From: an uncultured Methanomicrobiales archaeon
GTDB lineage: Archaea > Thermoplasmatota > Thermoplasmata > Methanomassiliicoccales > Methanomethylophilaceae
Length of the DNA stretch: 5,968 nucleotides
Direction: 5' to 3'
Assembly (NCBI GenBank): GCA_937892275.1
Contig: CALAVG010000294.1
Span: 1 to 5,968 of the forward strand
Positions 1 to 5,486 of this stretch are shown in pieces. Below the pieces are notes generated by a model that made no database searches, was not told the DNA's origin, and worked only from the letters and a program-made list of their open reading frames with translations. Made by a program: the position numbers and the translations under genes. Position 1 is the first letter of the stretch, and each line of letters begins with the position of its first letter.

Positions 1-858
1 CCTTTCACCCCTATACCCAAGTCATCCAAACGATTTGCACATCAGAACTGGTTCGCTCCTCCACCCCCCCTTCGAGGGGCTTCAAGCTGCTCAGGCATAG
101 ATCGACCGGCTTCGGGTATCCGCACCATTGACTCCTCGCGAGCACACGATGTCCCTCGTAAAAAACTGCGGACAATCGGTTTCCCTTCGGCTCCCTAATT
201 GAATAGTTAACCTCGCCAATGACCAGAACTCCCTGGATCGTTTTTCGAAACGAACAATATAACACTGGTCCACCAAATTGGTTTCTTCCCTTTGATGCCA
301 TATAAATCTTTGACCGTATGGTTTCAGGTCTTTTGACCTCCCGTTAAGGGTACTTTTCAGTCTTCGCTCACGCTACTACTGCACTATCGGACTAGAGACG
401 TATTTAGGGTTGGAAGTGAATGCCTCCCAAATTCATCCGTGATATCCAACACAGACTACTCAAGGACATCAAAAATCTCCATACAAGTTTTCCTCTAAGG
501 GGCTATCACCCTCTACGGCCTGTCTTTCCAGACAAGTTCGAGTATACGAGCTAAGGAGTAAATGAGCCTACAACACCACATCTCCCTTACCTTTCGATAA
601 GGGATTCAGTTTGCCCTATACCGCGTTCGATCGCCTTTAATAACGGTATCTCTGTTGATTTCTTTTCCTGCGGGTACTAAGATGCTTCAATCCCCCGCGT
701 TCCCGGTCGTTCCCGACCATTCCGAAGAATAGGAAGTCCCATTAGGTGACCGTCGGATCAAAGGCTTCTTGCACCTACCCGACGCTTATCGCAGCTTGAC
801 ACGACCTTCTTCGGCGCTCTAGCCGAACCATCCCCCATACGGCGTAGCATCGCCGCTG
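1..858 (-). rRNA. 23S ribosomal RNA, 5' part (continues past the left edge)
   Basis: Read on the minus strand, this is the 5' quarter of an archaeal large-subunit rRNA. Near the 5' end it has the block AAGCTGCGATAAGC. Further on are GCGTGAGCGAA, ACTGAAAAGTACCC followed by the AACGGGAGGTCAAAAGACCTGAAACC region, and at the window edge GATGACTTGGGTATAGGGG then GTGAAAGG. All of these are familiar 23S landmarks in the right order. The 5' end is placed near 858 because the block GCTACGCCGTATGGGG, close to position 847, corresponds to the start of other archaeal 23S molecules; the error may be about 20 bases. The remaining three quarters lie beyond position 1. Open frames here, such as 11-301 on the minus strand, are chance. 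No 16S sequence or tRNA is seen upstream. Confidence 0.93.
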
Positions 859-1254
859 GCGTATGATCTAGCACACGTCCAGGTTTCGTATGATCGGTGA
901 TCACTGGGCTTATCCGCTCTCATCCTCCGTTTACGGGGCCCTACACCACTTCCCCGAGACAGGACCTCTGTTCGGGTGCATGTTACATTCGATTTGAATC
1001 GCTGTCATTACTGACAGGCGCGAAATTTCGGTACTCGCAAGAAGTATTTAACTCTTACCAGTCCGGAGATCGCTCCGATATGATTCGAACTTGACCATCA
1101 TGCTGAGCACTGGCCACGCGATATTTGAGTCGCGCAACCCCCTGTAATCTCACCAAGTACTTAAAGCTTGGCAGTCCTCCCAGGAGGCCTGTTCGAATAT
1201 TCGAACTTCATGGCAGGAGATTCGACTCCAACCGCGCAATGGTTCGCATCGCGC
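859..1254 (-). other. Structured 5' leader (external transcribed spacer) of the 23S rRNA
   Basis: This is about 400 bases between the predicted transcription start (near 1254) and the 23S 5' end. I find no credible protein gene, tRNA or 16S rRNA in it. It is rich in short inverted repeats: 990-994/997-1001, 1002-1007/1012-1017 (6 bp, loop TTAC), 1021-1030 (CGAAATTTCG), 1064-1068/1073-1077, 1117-1121/1130-1134, 1153-1157/1167-1171, 1176-1180/1183-1187 and 1191-1206. CGCGCAA occurs three times on the plus strand (1131, 1233, 1250). In archaea, rRNA leaders pair with the 3' trailer to form the processing stem cut at a bulge-helix-bulge motif. The trailer is outside the window, so this could not be tested. 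A small RNA embedded in the leader cannot be excluded. Confidence 0.6.
1191..1206. repeat. 16-bp perfect palindrome in the rRNA leader
   Basis: GTTCGAATATTCGAAC equals its own reverse complement. Its right half, extended to ATTCGAACTT (1199-1208), recurs exactly at 1083-1092. A CCTCC-CA-GGAGG inverted repeat (1176-1187) lies just beside it. As RNA it would fold as a hairpin of about 6 bp, and each half resembles a tRNA T-loop (UUCGAAU). No role is known to me. Confidence 0.7.
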
Positions 1255-1274
1255 AAAACCGTGTAACTCCAAGC

Positions 1275-1283
1275 CATATATAA
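1275..1283 (-). promoter_or_regulatory. TATA box of the 23S rRNA promoter
   Basis: The minus strand reads TTATATATG, the best TATA-box match in the window. The start would fall about 24-27 bases downstream of its centre, near 1253-1256. The box sits only 9 bases past the stop codon of the DUF61 gene on the same strand. A strong box immediately ahead of a structured leader and the 23S gene fits a dedicated rRNA promoter, so the 23S would be transcribed without a 16S gene in front of it. Confidence 0.75.
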
Positions 1284-1284
1284 C

Positions 1285-1298
1285 CCTTGGGTTCAAGG
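1285..1298 (-). repeat. Short inverted repeat overlapping the DUF61 stop codon
   Basis: CCTTG (1285-1289) and CAAGG (1294-1298) are separated by 4 bases and span the DUF61 stop codon, directly upstream of the rRNA TATA box. It could be a weak 3' hairpin of the DUF61 message or part of the upstream rRNA promoter region. At five base pairs it may be chance. Confidence 0.3.
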
Positions 1299-1685
1299 AG
1301 TGAAGACCACCATGATGGCATCGGGAATCTTGGCCTTAAGATCCTTCAAATCCGGATGATACAGACGCAAATATCCCTCTCTGTGGGCCTTCTTATCCAA
1401 GATTCTGGCTACGACGTCGGCATCCGGAATTCCCTCGACCTTCCACGCGCCGTTCTCCGCCGAGATATCGGTGGAGACGAATATCGGCAGCCTGAGCCTG
1501 ATCTTCTCCGCATCGTCGCAGATCTCCCAGAGATAATACATCTGTTCCTCCGGGATTGCGATGACGGATCCACTCTTCGTCTTGTATGAGAAATCCCCGG
1601 AATCCATCATCTGCTCCAAGGTCCTCTTGCCCACGGCAAGGTTGGAGTTGAGTTCGGACATCACGGATGCGAGGAAGTCTACCAT
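1293..1685 (-). CDS. DUF61 / UPF0216 family protein, function unknown
   Basis: A 130-residue, probably soluble protein of an archaeal conserved family with no established function. Family-like segments are visible: ELNSNLAVGKRTLEQMM (residues 11-27), a polar stretch with KTKSGS (35-40), EKIRLRLPIFVSTD (60-73), KVEGIPDADVVARIL (82-96), and a C-terminal YLRLYHPDLKDLKAKIPDAI (105-124) ending in VVFTP. Length is normal for the family. The start is the ATG at 1685 (MVDFLASVM); an internal ATG at 1661 (MSELNSNLA) is also plausible, since family members often begin close to ELNxNLA. The frame stays open further upstream to 2159, but that part lies over the MATE gene in another frame and is not credible coding. 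Stop is TGA. It lies 26 bases downstream of the MATE gene on the same strand, with an AT-rich promoter-like gap between, and its 3' end abuts the rRNA promoter. Confidence 0.9.
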   Translation of the reverse strand: MVDFLASVMSELNSNLAVGKRTLEQMMDSGDFSYKTKSGSVIAIPEEQMYYLWEICDDAEKIRLRLPIFVSTDISAENGAWKVEGIPDADVVARILDKKAHREGYLRLYHPDLKDLKAKIPDAIMVVFTP

Positions 1686-1701
1686 GCTTCCGCAATATAC
1701 T

Positions 1702-1720
1702 ATATTATTTATTATAATAA
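1702..1720 (-). promoter_or_regulatory. AT-rich promoter region for the DUF61 gene
   Basis: The minus strand from 1720 to 1694 is almost purely A and T, in an otherwise GC-rich neighbourhood. TTATAATA (1720-1713), overlapping the end of the MATE gene, would place transcription start near 1689-1692, 4-7 bases before the ATG at 1685. AATAATAT (about 1709-1702) would place it near 1680 and favour the internal ATG at 1661. Which box is used decides the start codon. The T-rich stretch on the message strand could also help terminate the MATE transcript. Confidence 0.5.
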
Positions 1721-3043
1721 AGGAGAGACAGAGGCATCGTTCCTCTGCTTGAGCTTCTTGAAGTTCCATATGGCGAGCATGTTCATGAACACCCCGCTCA
1801 GGGAGTACATCACTACCATACCGTAGATTATGCCGTCGAACGGATCCACTCCTAGAAATCCGTATGCGCTCGATGCGTAGACGATCATCCTCATGGATCC
1901 CCAGAAGAGATCGAAGTACATCGGGACCTTGGCCTTCTTCATCGCCTGCAGCAATGCGGCGCCTACTCCCCTCAGTGCCGTGAACGGCAGGATTATTGAG
2001 GATAATGTGAGGCACCACACCAGCTTCGGCAGCATCTCGTGCATACTGCTCTCGTATGTCATTATGGACATCAGCGGTTCGGCGAATACGAAGATTATGA
2101 CCGTGGCGATTATCGATACGGCTGCGGTCAGCTTGAAACAGTACATGTACGCCGCCCACATCTTGTCGGCATCCCCCTGACCATGGGCTGCGGAACCTAC
2201 CGGTATGAGACTGTTCTCGAATGCCTTCCCGGGCAGCATGAACAGCGATATGAATCTCCAGGGATAGTTGTACATGATCACTGCCGCGGTACCGCCGGCG
2301 ACCACGAAGAATATCCTCTGGATGAAGGTCATCGCGCTGGCGATCAGCTCGTTGACAGTCCTCGGACCTCCGACCGCCAGCATCTCCTTCATCACCTTCA
2401 CATCAGATGTCATGGTGGAACGGTCTATCCTCAGTACGGTCTTCCCCCTGAAATACCATGACAGACCGATGATCAATGCGATCAGCGATGCCAATCCTGT
2501 AGCGAGTCCAGCTCCGAATATGCCCATGCCCAGGCCGTAGATGAATATCGGATCCAGGACCATGTTGAGAACAGCTGCGGTTATCTGGATCACGGTGGAT
2601 TTCCTGGCCGCTCCTTCCCCTCTCAGATTCCCTCCAAGGATCAGCAGACATATCATGGGCATCGACAACATGATTAGCGGGATCATGTAGTCGCGACATT
2701 CCTGCCTGATGCTCTGTACCCCAAGGATATCTATAGCGGGATCCAGCAGAAGGAACAGGATCACCGACACCAATACGGATGCAATTGCACCGACGATCAA
2801 AGCATTGGAAGCCAGTCTTCCGGCCTCCTCATGCTCCCCGTGACCCATGCGGAACGCTATGGTCGTCGTGGATCCTACGGATATTCCCATACCGGCGCTC
2901 ATCAGGAGTATGTAGAACGGGATGACCGTAGAGATAGCTGAAGATGCAGCAGTACCCAATCCGGATATCCAGAAGGTATCGACGAACTGGTTCGCTTCCA
3001 CAATTGCGAAGGCAATCAGGAACGGGATGAACATGCTGTTCAC
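1712..3043 (-). CDS. MATE family multidrug/cation antiporter (N-terminus uncertain)
   Basis: An integral membrane exporter of the MATE family, which expels cationic drugs or metabolites in exchange for Na+ or H+. From the GTG at 3043 the protein has 443 residues with about 12 hydrophobic segments in two similar halves. Family marks are FVDTFWISGLG at 20-30 (end of helix 1), NLRGEGAARKST at 139-150, and LNMVLDPIFIYGLGMGIF at 159-176, the usual post-LRGxG block. The second half has YPWRF, LPGKAFENSLIPVGSAAHGQ and ALRGVGAALLQAM. The C-terminus is short and basic, and the stop is TAA. The substrate cannot be told. The 443-residue form lacks the charged segment normally found before helix 1 (DLEILLGEPKKAV), yet that segment is encoded in frame directly upstream (3044-3079), so the true start is probably further 5', giving about 462-468 residues. 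It is divergent from nifB and is followed on the same strand by DUF61. Confidence 0.93.
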   Translation of the reverse strand: MNSMFIPFLIAFAIVEANQFVDTFWISGLGTAASSAISTVIPFYILLMSAGMGISVGSTTTIAFRMGHGEHEEAGRLASNALIVGAIASVLVSVILFLLLDPAIDILGVQSIRQECRDYMIPLIMLSMPMICLLILGGNLRGEGAARKSTVIQITAAVLNMVLDPIFIYGLGMGIFGAGLATGLASLIALIIGLSWYFRGKTVLRIDRSTMTSDVKVMKEMLAVGGPRTVNELIASAMTFIQRIFFVVAGGTAAVIMYNYPWRFISLFMLPGKAFENSLIPVGSAAHGQGDADKMWAAYMYCFKLTAAVSIIATVIIFVFAEPLMSIMTYESSMHEMLPKLVWCLTLSSIILPFTALRGVGAALLQAMKKAKVPMYFDLFWGSMRMIVYASSAYGFLGVDPFDGIIYGMVVMYSLSGVFMNMLAIWNFKKLKQRNDASVSPLL

Positions 3044-3118
3044 GGCCTTCTTGGGCTCACCCAGAAGGATCTCCAGATCCTGTTTGTCCGACCTGAGCAG
3101 CTGTACCGTCCTCTACAC
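3044..3118 (-). other. In-frame N-terminal extension of the MATE protein: GTG followed by TAG, or non-canonical start
   Basis: Continuing the MATE frame upstream of the GTG at 3043 gives RTVQLLRSDKQDLEILLGEP then KKA, which looks like a normal MATE N-terminus. Of these 23 codons, 18 end in G or C, like the rest of the gene. No ATG, GTG or TTG occurs in frame until GTG at 3118-3116, which is followed immediately by TAG at 3115-3113. That GTG lies 3-6 bases after the transcription start predicted from the TATA box at 3145-3152. Options are initiation at the GTG with amber readthrough, a CTG start at 3100 (preceded by GAGG at 3113-3110), a sequence error in TAG, or a true start at 3043 with an 80-base leader. 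Confidence 0.5.
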
Positions 3119-3144
3119 CCCCTTATCCTTTCTAATGATATCCA

Positions 3145-3152
3145 CTATAAAA
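3145..3152 (-). promoter_or_regulatory. TATA box of the MATE gene
   Basis: The minus strand reads TTTTATAG. Counting 24-27 bases from its centre places transcription start near 3121-3124. That is just before the GTG at 3118, and about 80 bases before the GTG at 3043. Confidence 0.55.
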
Positions 3153-3169
3153 GGGTAGCAAAGGTACCC
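3153..3169. promoter_or_regulatory. Inverted repeat between the divergent MATE and nifB promoters
   Basis: GGGTA (3153-3157) and TACCC (3165-3169) flank a 7-base spacer. The repeat abuts the MATE TATA box and lies 6 bases before the nifB TATA box, in the BRE-side zone of both promoters. A protein bound here could affect both genes. The half-sites are only 5 bp, and they do not resemble the GGAA/TTCC operator that I recall for the methanogen nitrogen regulator NrpR. Confidence 0.35.
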
Positions 3170-3175
3170 ACACTC

Positions 3176-3183
3176 TTTTTATC
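3176..3183 (+). promoter_or_regulatory. TATA box of nifB
   Basis: TTTTTATC is centred about 28 bases before the nifB ATG at 3208. The predicted transcription start is near 3203-3206, giving a leaderless or nearly leaderless message. No strong Shine-Dalgarno site precedes the ATG (only TAAGGCC directly beside it), which fits. Confidence 0.55.
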
Positions 3184-3207
3184 GTACTCGCCTATGTTGA
3201 TAAGGCC

Positions 3208-4437
3208 ATGGACATACCGGAGAATATCAAGAAGGCATTATCTGAACATCCCTGCTTCTGCGAGGATGCACACCATTCTTTTGCCAGGATGCATCTTCCG
3301 GTAGCGCCCAGATGCAACATCCAATGCAACTACTGCAACAGGAAGTTCGACTGCAGCAACGAATCCAGGCCAGGTGTCACCAGCGTGGTCTTGGACCCGC
3401 AGCAGGCACTGCTTAAGGTGGAGGCCGTGAAAGAGGCCATCCCCCAGCTATCCGTCATAGGTATAGCCGGTCCGGGTGACCCTCTGGCTAACGAGGCCAC
3501 CTTCGAATCTCTGGAGCTCATCGGGAAGGAGATGCCCGGACTGACCTTGTGCGTCTCTACCAATGGATTGGCACTCCCGGACTGCGCCCAGAGACTGTAT
3601 GATCTCGGCGTGAGGTTCGTCACGGTAACAATGAACTGCACCGATCCGGAGATCGGAGCGAAGATCTACGATGCCGTAGTCTTCAACGGGAAGAAGTACT
3701 CCGGCGTAGAAGGAGCGAAGATCCTCAGGGACAGACAGGTCGAGGGTATCAAGAAGTGCGTGGAACTCGGGATGCTGGTTAAGATCAACATCGTGATGAT
3801 CCCCGACATCAACGATTCCCATATCCCGGACCTCGTGGCATACGTCCGCAGTCTGGGTATCTACATGGTGAACATACTCCCGCTCATCCCCGTGGAAGGT
3901 ACAAAATTCTCCGACCTCAGAGCACCCACGCCTCTTGAGAGGAGGGACATGATGGACCGCTGCGGTCTGGACGGTAGGATGATGCGCCACTGCAGGCAAT
4001 GCCGTGCGGACGCCATCGGACTGCTGGGACAGGACAGGTCCGCGGAGTTCACGAACATAGAGGGCTGCGGTCTGAAGGACAGCAGGATCAACGTAACCTT
4101 CGAGACGGAGCATGACGAATCCAAGGTAGCGGTGGCCACCAGCGACGGGAAGAACGTGAACTGCGGATTCGGAAACGCATCCGAGTTCAGGATCTATGCC
4201 ACCGACGGGAACACCGTGAGGTTCCTGAAGACAGTGGCCATCGACAGGTCCGGTTCCGTAGCCGGAAAGGATCACAAGGACCATATCGAATCCATCATCA
4301 GGCAGCTTGAGGACTGCGGAACGGTGGTCGTGGAGGAGATCGGACCGATGCCTTCCAAGATCCTGTCGGAGCTGGGTGTGAAGGTCGTCATAACCCAGGG
4401 CGATTTGAACGAAGCTGTCAGACGCTCCAGGGACTGA
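3208..4437 (+). CDS. nifB: NifB: radical SAM FeMo-cofactor biosynthesis protein with fused NifX-like domain
   Basis: A 409-residue cytoplasmic radical SAM enzyme. NifB condenses two [4Fe-4S] clusters, with carbon from S-adenosylmethionine and a sulfur, into the 8Fe-9S-C NifB-co precursor of nitrogenase cofactors. The N-terminal half is complete: HPCFCEDAHH (14-23), the radical SAM cluster motif CNIQCNYC (C36, C40, C43), C49 with NESRPG (51-56), GIAGPGDPLA (85-94), and HCRQCRADAIGLLGQD (261-276), which carries the cysteines associated with the substrate clusters. Residues from about 300 to 405 form a NifX/NafY-like dinitrogenase cofactor domain (PF02579 type). The wording of the SAM domain (HLPVAPRCNIQCNYC) is like methanogen NifB, but the fusion is typical of bacterial NifB. 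In the C-terminal domain the usual HFGHA becomes GFGNA (320-324), losing both histidines. No nifHDKEN gene is in the window. Stop is TGA, and an EamA-type gene follows after 45 bases with its own promoter. Confidence 0.95.
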   Translation: MDIPENIKKALSEHPCFCEDAHHSFARMHLPVAPRCNIQCNYCNRKFDCSNESRPGVTSVVLDPQQALLKVEAVKEAIPQLSVIGIAGPGDPLANEATFESLELIGKEMPGLTLCVSTNGLALPDCAQRLYDLGVRFVTVTMNCTDPEIGAKIYDAVVFNGKKYSGVEGAKILRDRQVEGIKKCVELGMLVKINIVMIPDINDSHIPDLVAYVRSLGIYMVNILPLIPVEGTKFSDLRAPTPLERRDMMDRCGLDGRMMRHCRQCRADAIGLLGQDRSAEFTNIEGCGLKDSRINVTFETEHDESKVAVATSDGKNVNCGFGNASEFRIYATDGNTVRFLKTVAIDRSGSVAGKDHKDHIESIIRQLEDCGTVVVEEIGPMPSKILSELGVKVVITQGDLNEAVRRSRD

Positions 4438-4452
4438 TCCGACCATCCATAA

Positions 4453-4460
4453 TTTTAAAG
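4453..4460 (+). promoter_or_regulatory. TATA box of the EamA-type gene
   Basis: TTTTAAAG lies in the short gap after nifB. Counting 24-27 bases from its centre gives 4480-4483, which is at the ATG at 4483 itself, so a leaderless message is predicted. It also implies that this gene is not simply cotranscribed with nifB. Confidence 0.5.
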
Positions 4461-4482
4461 GAACGTATACAGTCACAGGCGC

Positions 4483-5404
4483 ATGGATAGGAAGGTTGCG
4501 GCAATCCTGATACTGACAGGGGCTATGGCCATCTCGGGCATGATTTCAATATTCACCCGCAATCTGAACAACCTCGGATTCAATGCATTGGATATTGCAT
4601 TCATCAGGACTTCTCGTCGCTGTAATCGTATTGCTCTTTGTAGCTCTGGTCAAGTGCCGGGAATGTCTTAAGGTTGACAGGAGGAACATTCTCTATCTAA
4701 TTATGTTCGGTGTCTTCAAGTTTCTGATGGATTACACATTCAACCAGTCTCTGGAGGATATCCCGGTCAGTCTAGCCACATTGCTTCAGAACACCGCTCC
4801 TTACTTCGTCGTAATTCTATCATATCTCTTCTTCAGGGAAAAGACCACTAAGATAGTGTTGCTCTCAATCATGATTGGAACCTTCGGATGTGCGTTGATG
4901 ACAGGGAACGTCATGGCCGGCACTAAACTAGATTTTATGGGTATCGTGTTCGCTCTGATCTCGGCCTTCAGTCTGGGCATGTACTTCATCGGAAGCGATA
5001 GGAGCAACAGGGCCGGATACAGCCCCGTGAACTATCTGTTCTACGTCCTTCTGGTCGCAATGATCATTGCAATACCATTCGCCGACCTCGGGAAGATAAC
5101 ATCGAACATACTGGAACCCGGTATGGTCGGCAATTCTCTGGCACTTGGTATTGGTATGACCCTGATCCCGTTCTACATCATGACATGGAGCGCGAAGTAT
5201 CTTGATGCTCCCACAGTCTCTATGATCTGTGTCCTTGAGATTGTGTTCGCCACATTCGTCGGTGCATTCTACTTCAATGAAACGATAGGCGTACAGGACT
5301 ATGTCGGAATGGCTCTGATGATTATATCGATATACATAATCGGCAAGGAGTCCATTGGGGGCGAGAAAAACCCAACGGAAATGGAAGAGGGATCCGAAGA
5401 CTGA
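4483..5404 (+). pseudogene. EamA/DMT family transporter, interrupted by a frameshift near 4609
   Basis: A member of the drug/metabolite transporter superfamily (two EamA repeats, about 10 membrane helices), which usually exports metabolites or amino acids; the substrate is unknown. The first 42 codons (4483-4608) give MDRKVAAILILTGAMAIS, helix 1, and end in ALDIAFIR. The rest continues in the next frame from CTT at 4610 with LLVAVIVLLFVALVK (helix 2). The two parts join as EamA proteins usually do (IAFIR then a hydrophobic LL run), so one extra base at 4609, or two missing bases, breaks the gene. The joined protein would be about 306 residues, normal for the family. The first repeat ends with the block SLATLLQNTAPYFVVILSYL; the second has APTVSMICVLEIVFATFVGA. 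Everything downstream is open to the TGA at 5402-5404, which suggests a recent mutation, an assembly error or, less likely, programmed frameshifting. The site is not a homopolymer. An ATG at 4583 could start a shorter product lacking helix 1. Confidence 0.8.
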
Positions 5405-5436
5405 TCTGGTATGCATCTGTCCGACCCATGACTATA

Positions 5437-5444
5437 CTTATTTA
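5437..5444 (+). promoter_or_regulatory. TATA box of alaS
   Basis: CTTATTTA would place the transcription start near 5464-5467, leaving a leader of about 20-23 bases before the ATG at 5487. Unlike its neighbours, alaS then has room for the Shine-Dalgarno site seen at 5474-5480. Confidence 0.5.
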
Positions 5445-5466
5445 GGAGGTAGCGATAGCTACCTCC
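5445..5466. promoter_or_regulatory. Perfect 9-bp inverted repeat at the alaS promoter, candidate operator
   Basis: GGAGGTAGC (5445-5453) and GCTACCTCC (5458-5466) are exact reverse complements around a GATA spacer. The element begins at the base after the TATA box and ends at the predicted transcription start, where a bound protein would block polymerase. It has no T-tract after it, so it is a poor terminator for the upstream gene. If included in a longer transcript it would form a stable hairpin ahead of the ribosome-binding site. Confidence 0.65.
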
Positions 5467-5473
5467 ATAGAAT

Positions 5474-5480
5474 AGGAGTG
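5474..5480 (+). promoter_or_regulatory. Shine-Dalgarno site of alaS
   Basis: AGGAGTG contains GGAG, ending 8 bases before the ATG at 5487. This spacing is normal and supports that start codon. It is the clearest ribosome-binding site in the window. Confidence 0.7.
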
Positions 5481-5486
5481 TACAAG

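Noticed and set aside
11..301. Open frames of 96 and 61 codons on the minus strand
   Set aside because: They fall inside 23S rRNA.
897..1094. 65-codon open frame on the plus strand
   Set aside because: It is antisense to the rRNA leader, with no promoter, no ribosome-binding site and no recognisable domain.
1081..1240. Possible tRNA, suggested by T-loop-like GTTCGAAT sequences
   Set aside because: No acceptor stem, D-arm or anticodon arm can be paired around any copy, and the flanks of the putative T-arms do not form the 5-bp stem.
1686..2159. Upstream extension of the DUF61 open frame to 288 codons on the minus strand
   Set aside because: This part lies inside the MATE gene in another frame, is Arg/His-rich and low in hydrophobic pattern, and resembles no protein. 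The DUF61 homology begins only around residue 10 of the short form.
3448..4476. 342-codon open frame on the minus strand
   Set aside because: It is the shadow of nifB on the opposite strand, a result of GC-rich codon use. The nifB frame carries all the conserved motifs.
5445..5466. Transcription terminator of the EamA gene
   Set aside because: The hairpin has no following T-tract, and it sits exactly between the alaS TATA box and the predicted start, so an operator role is the better reading.
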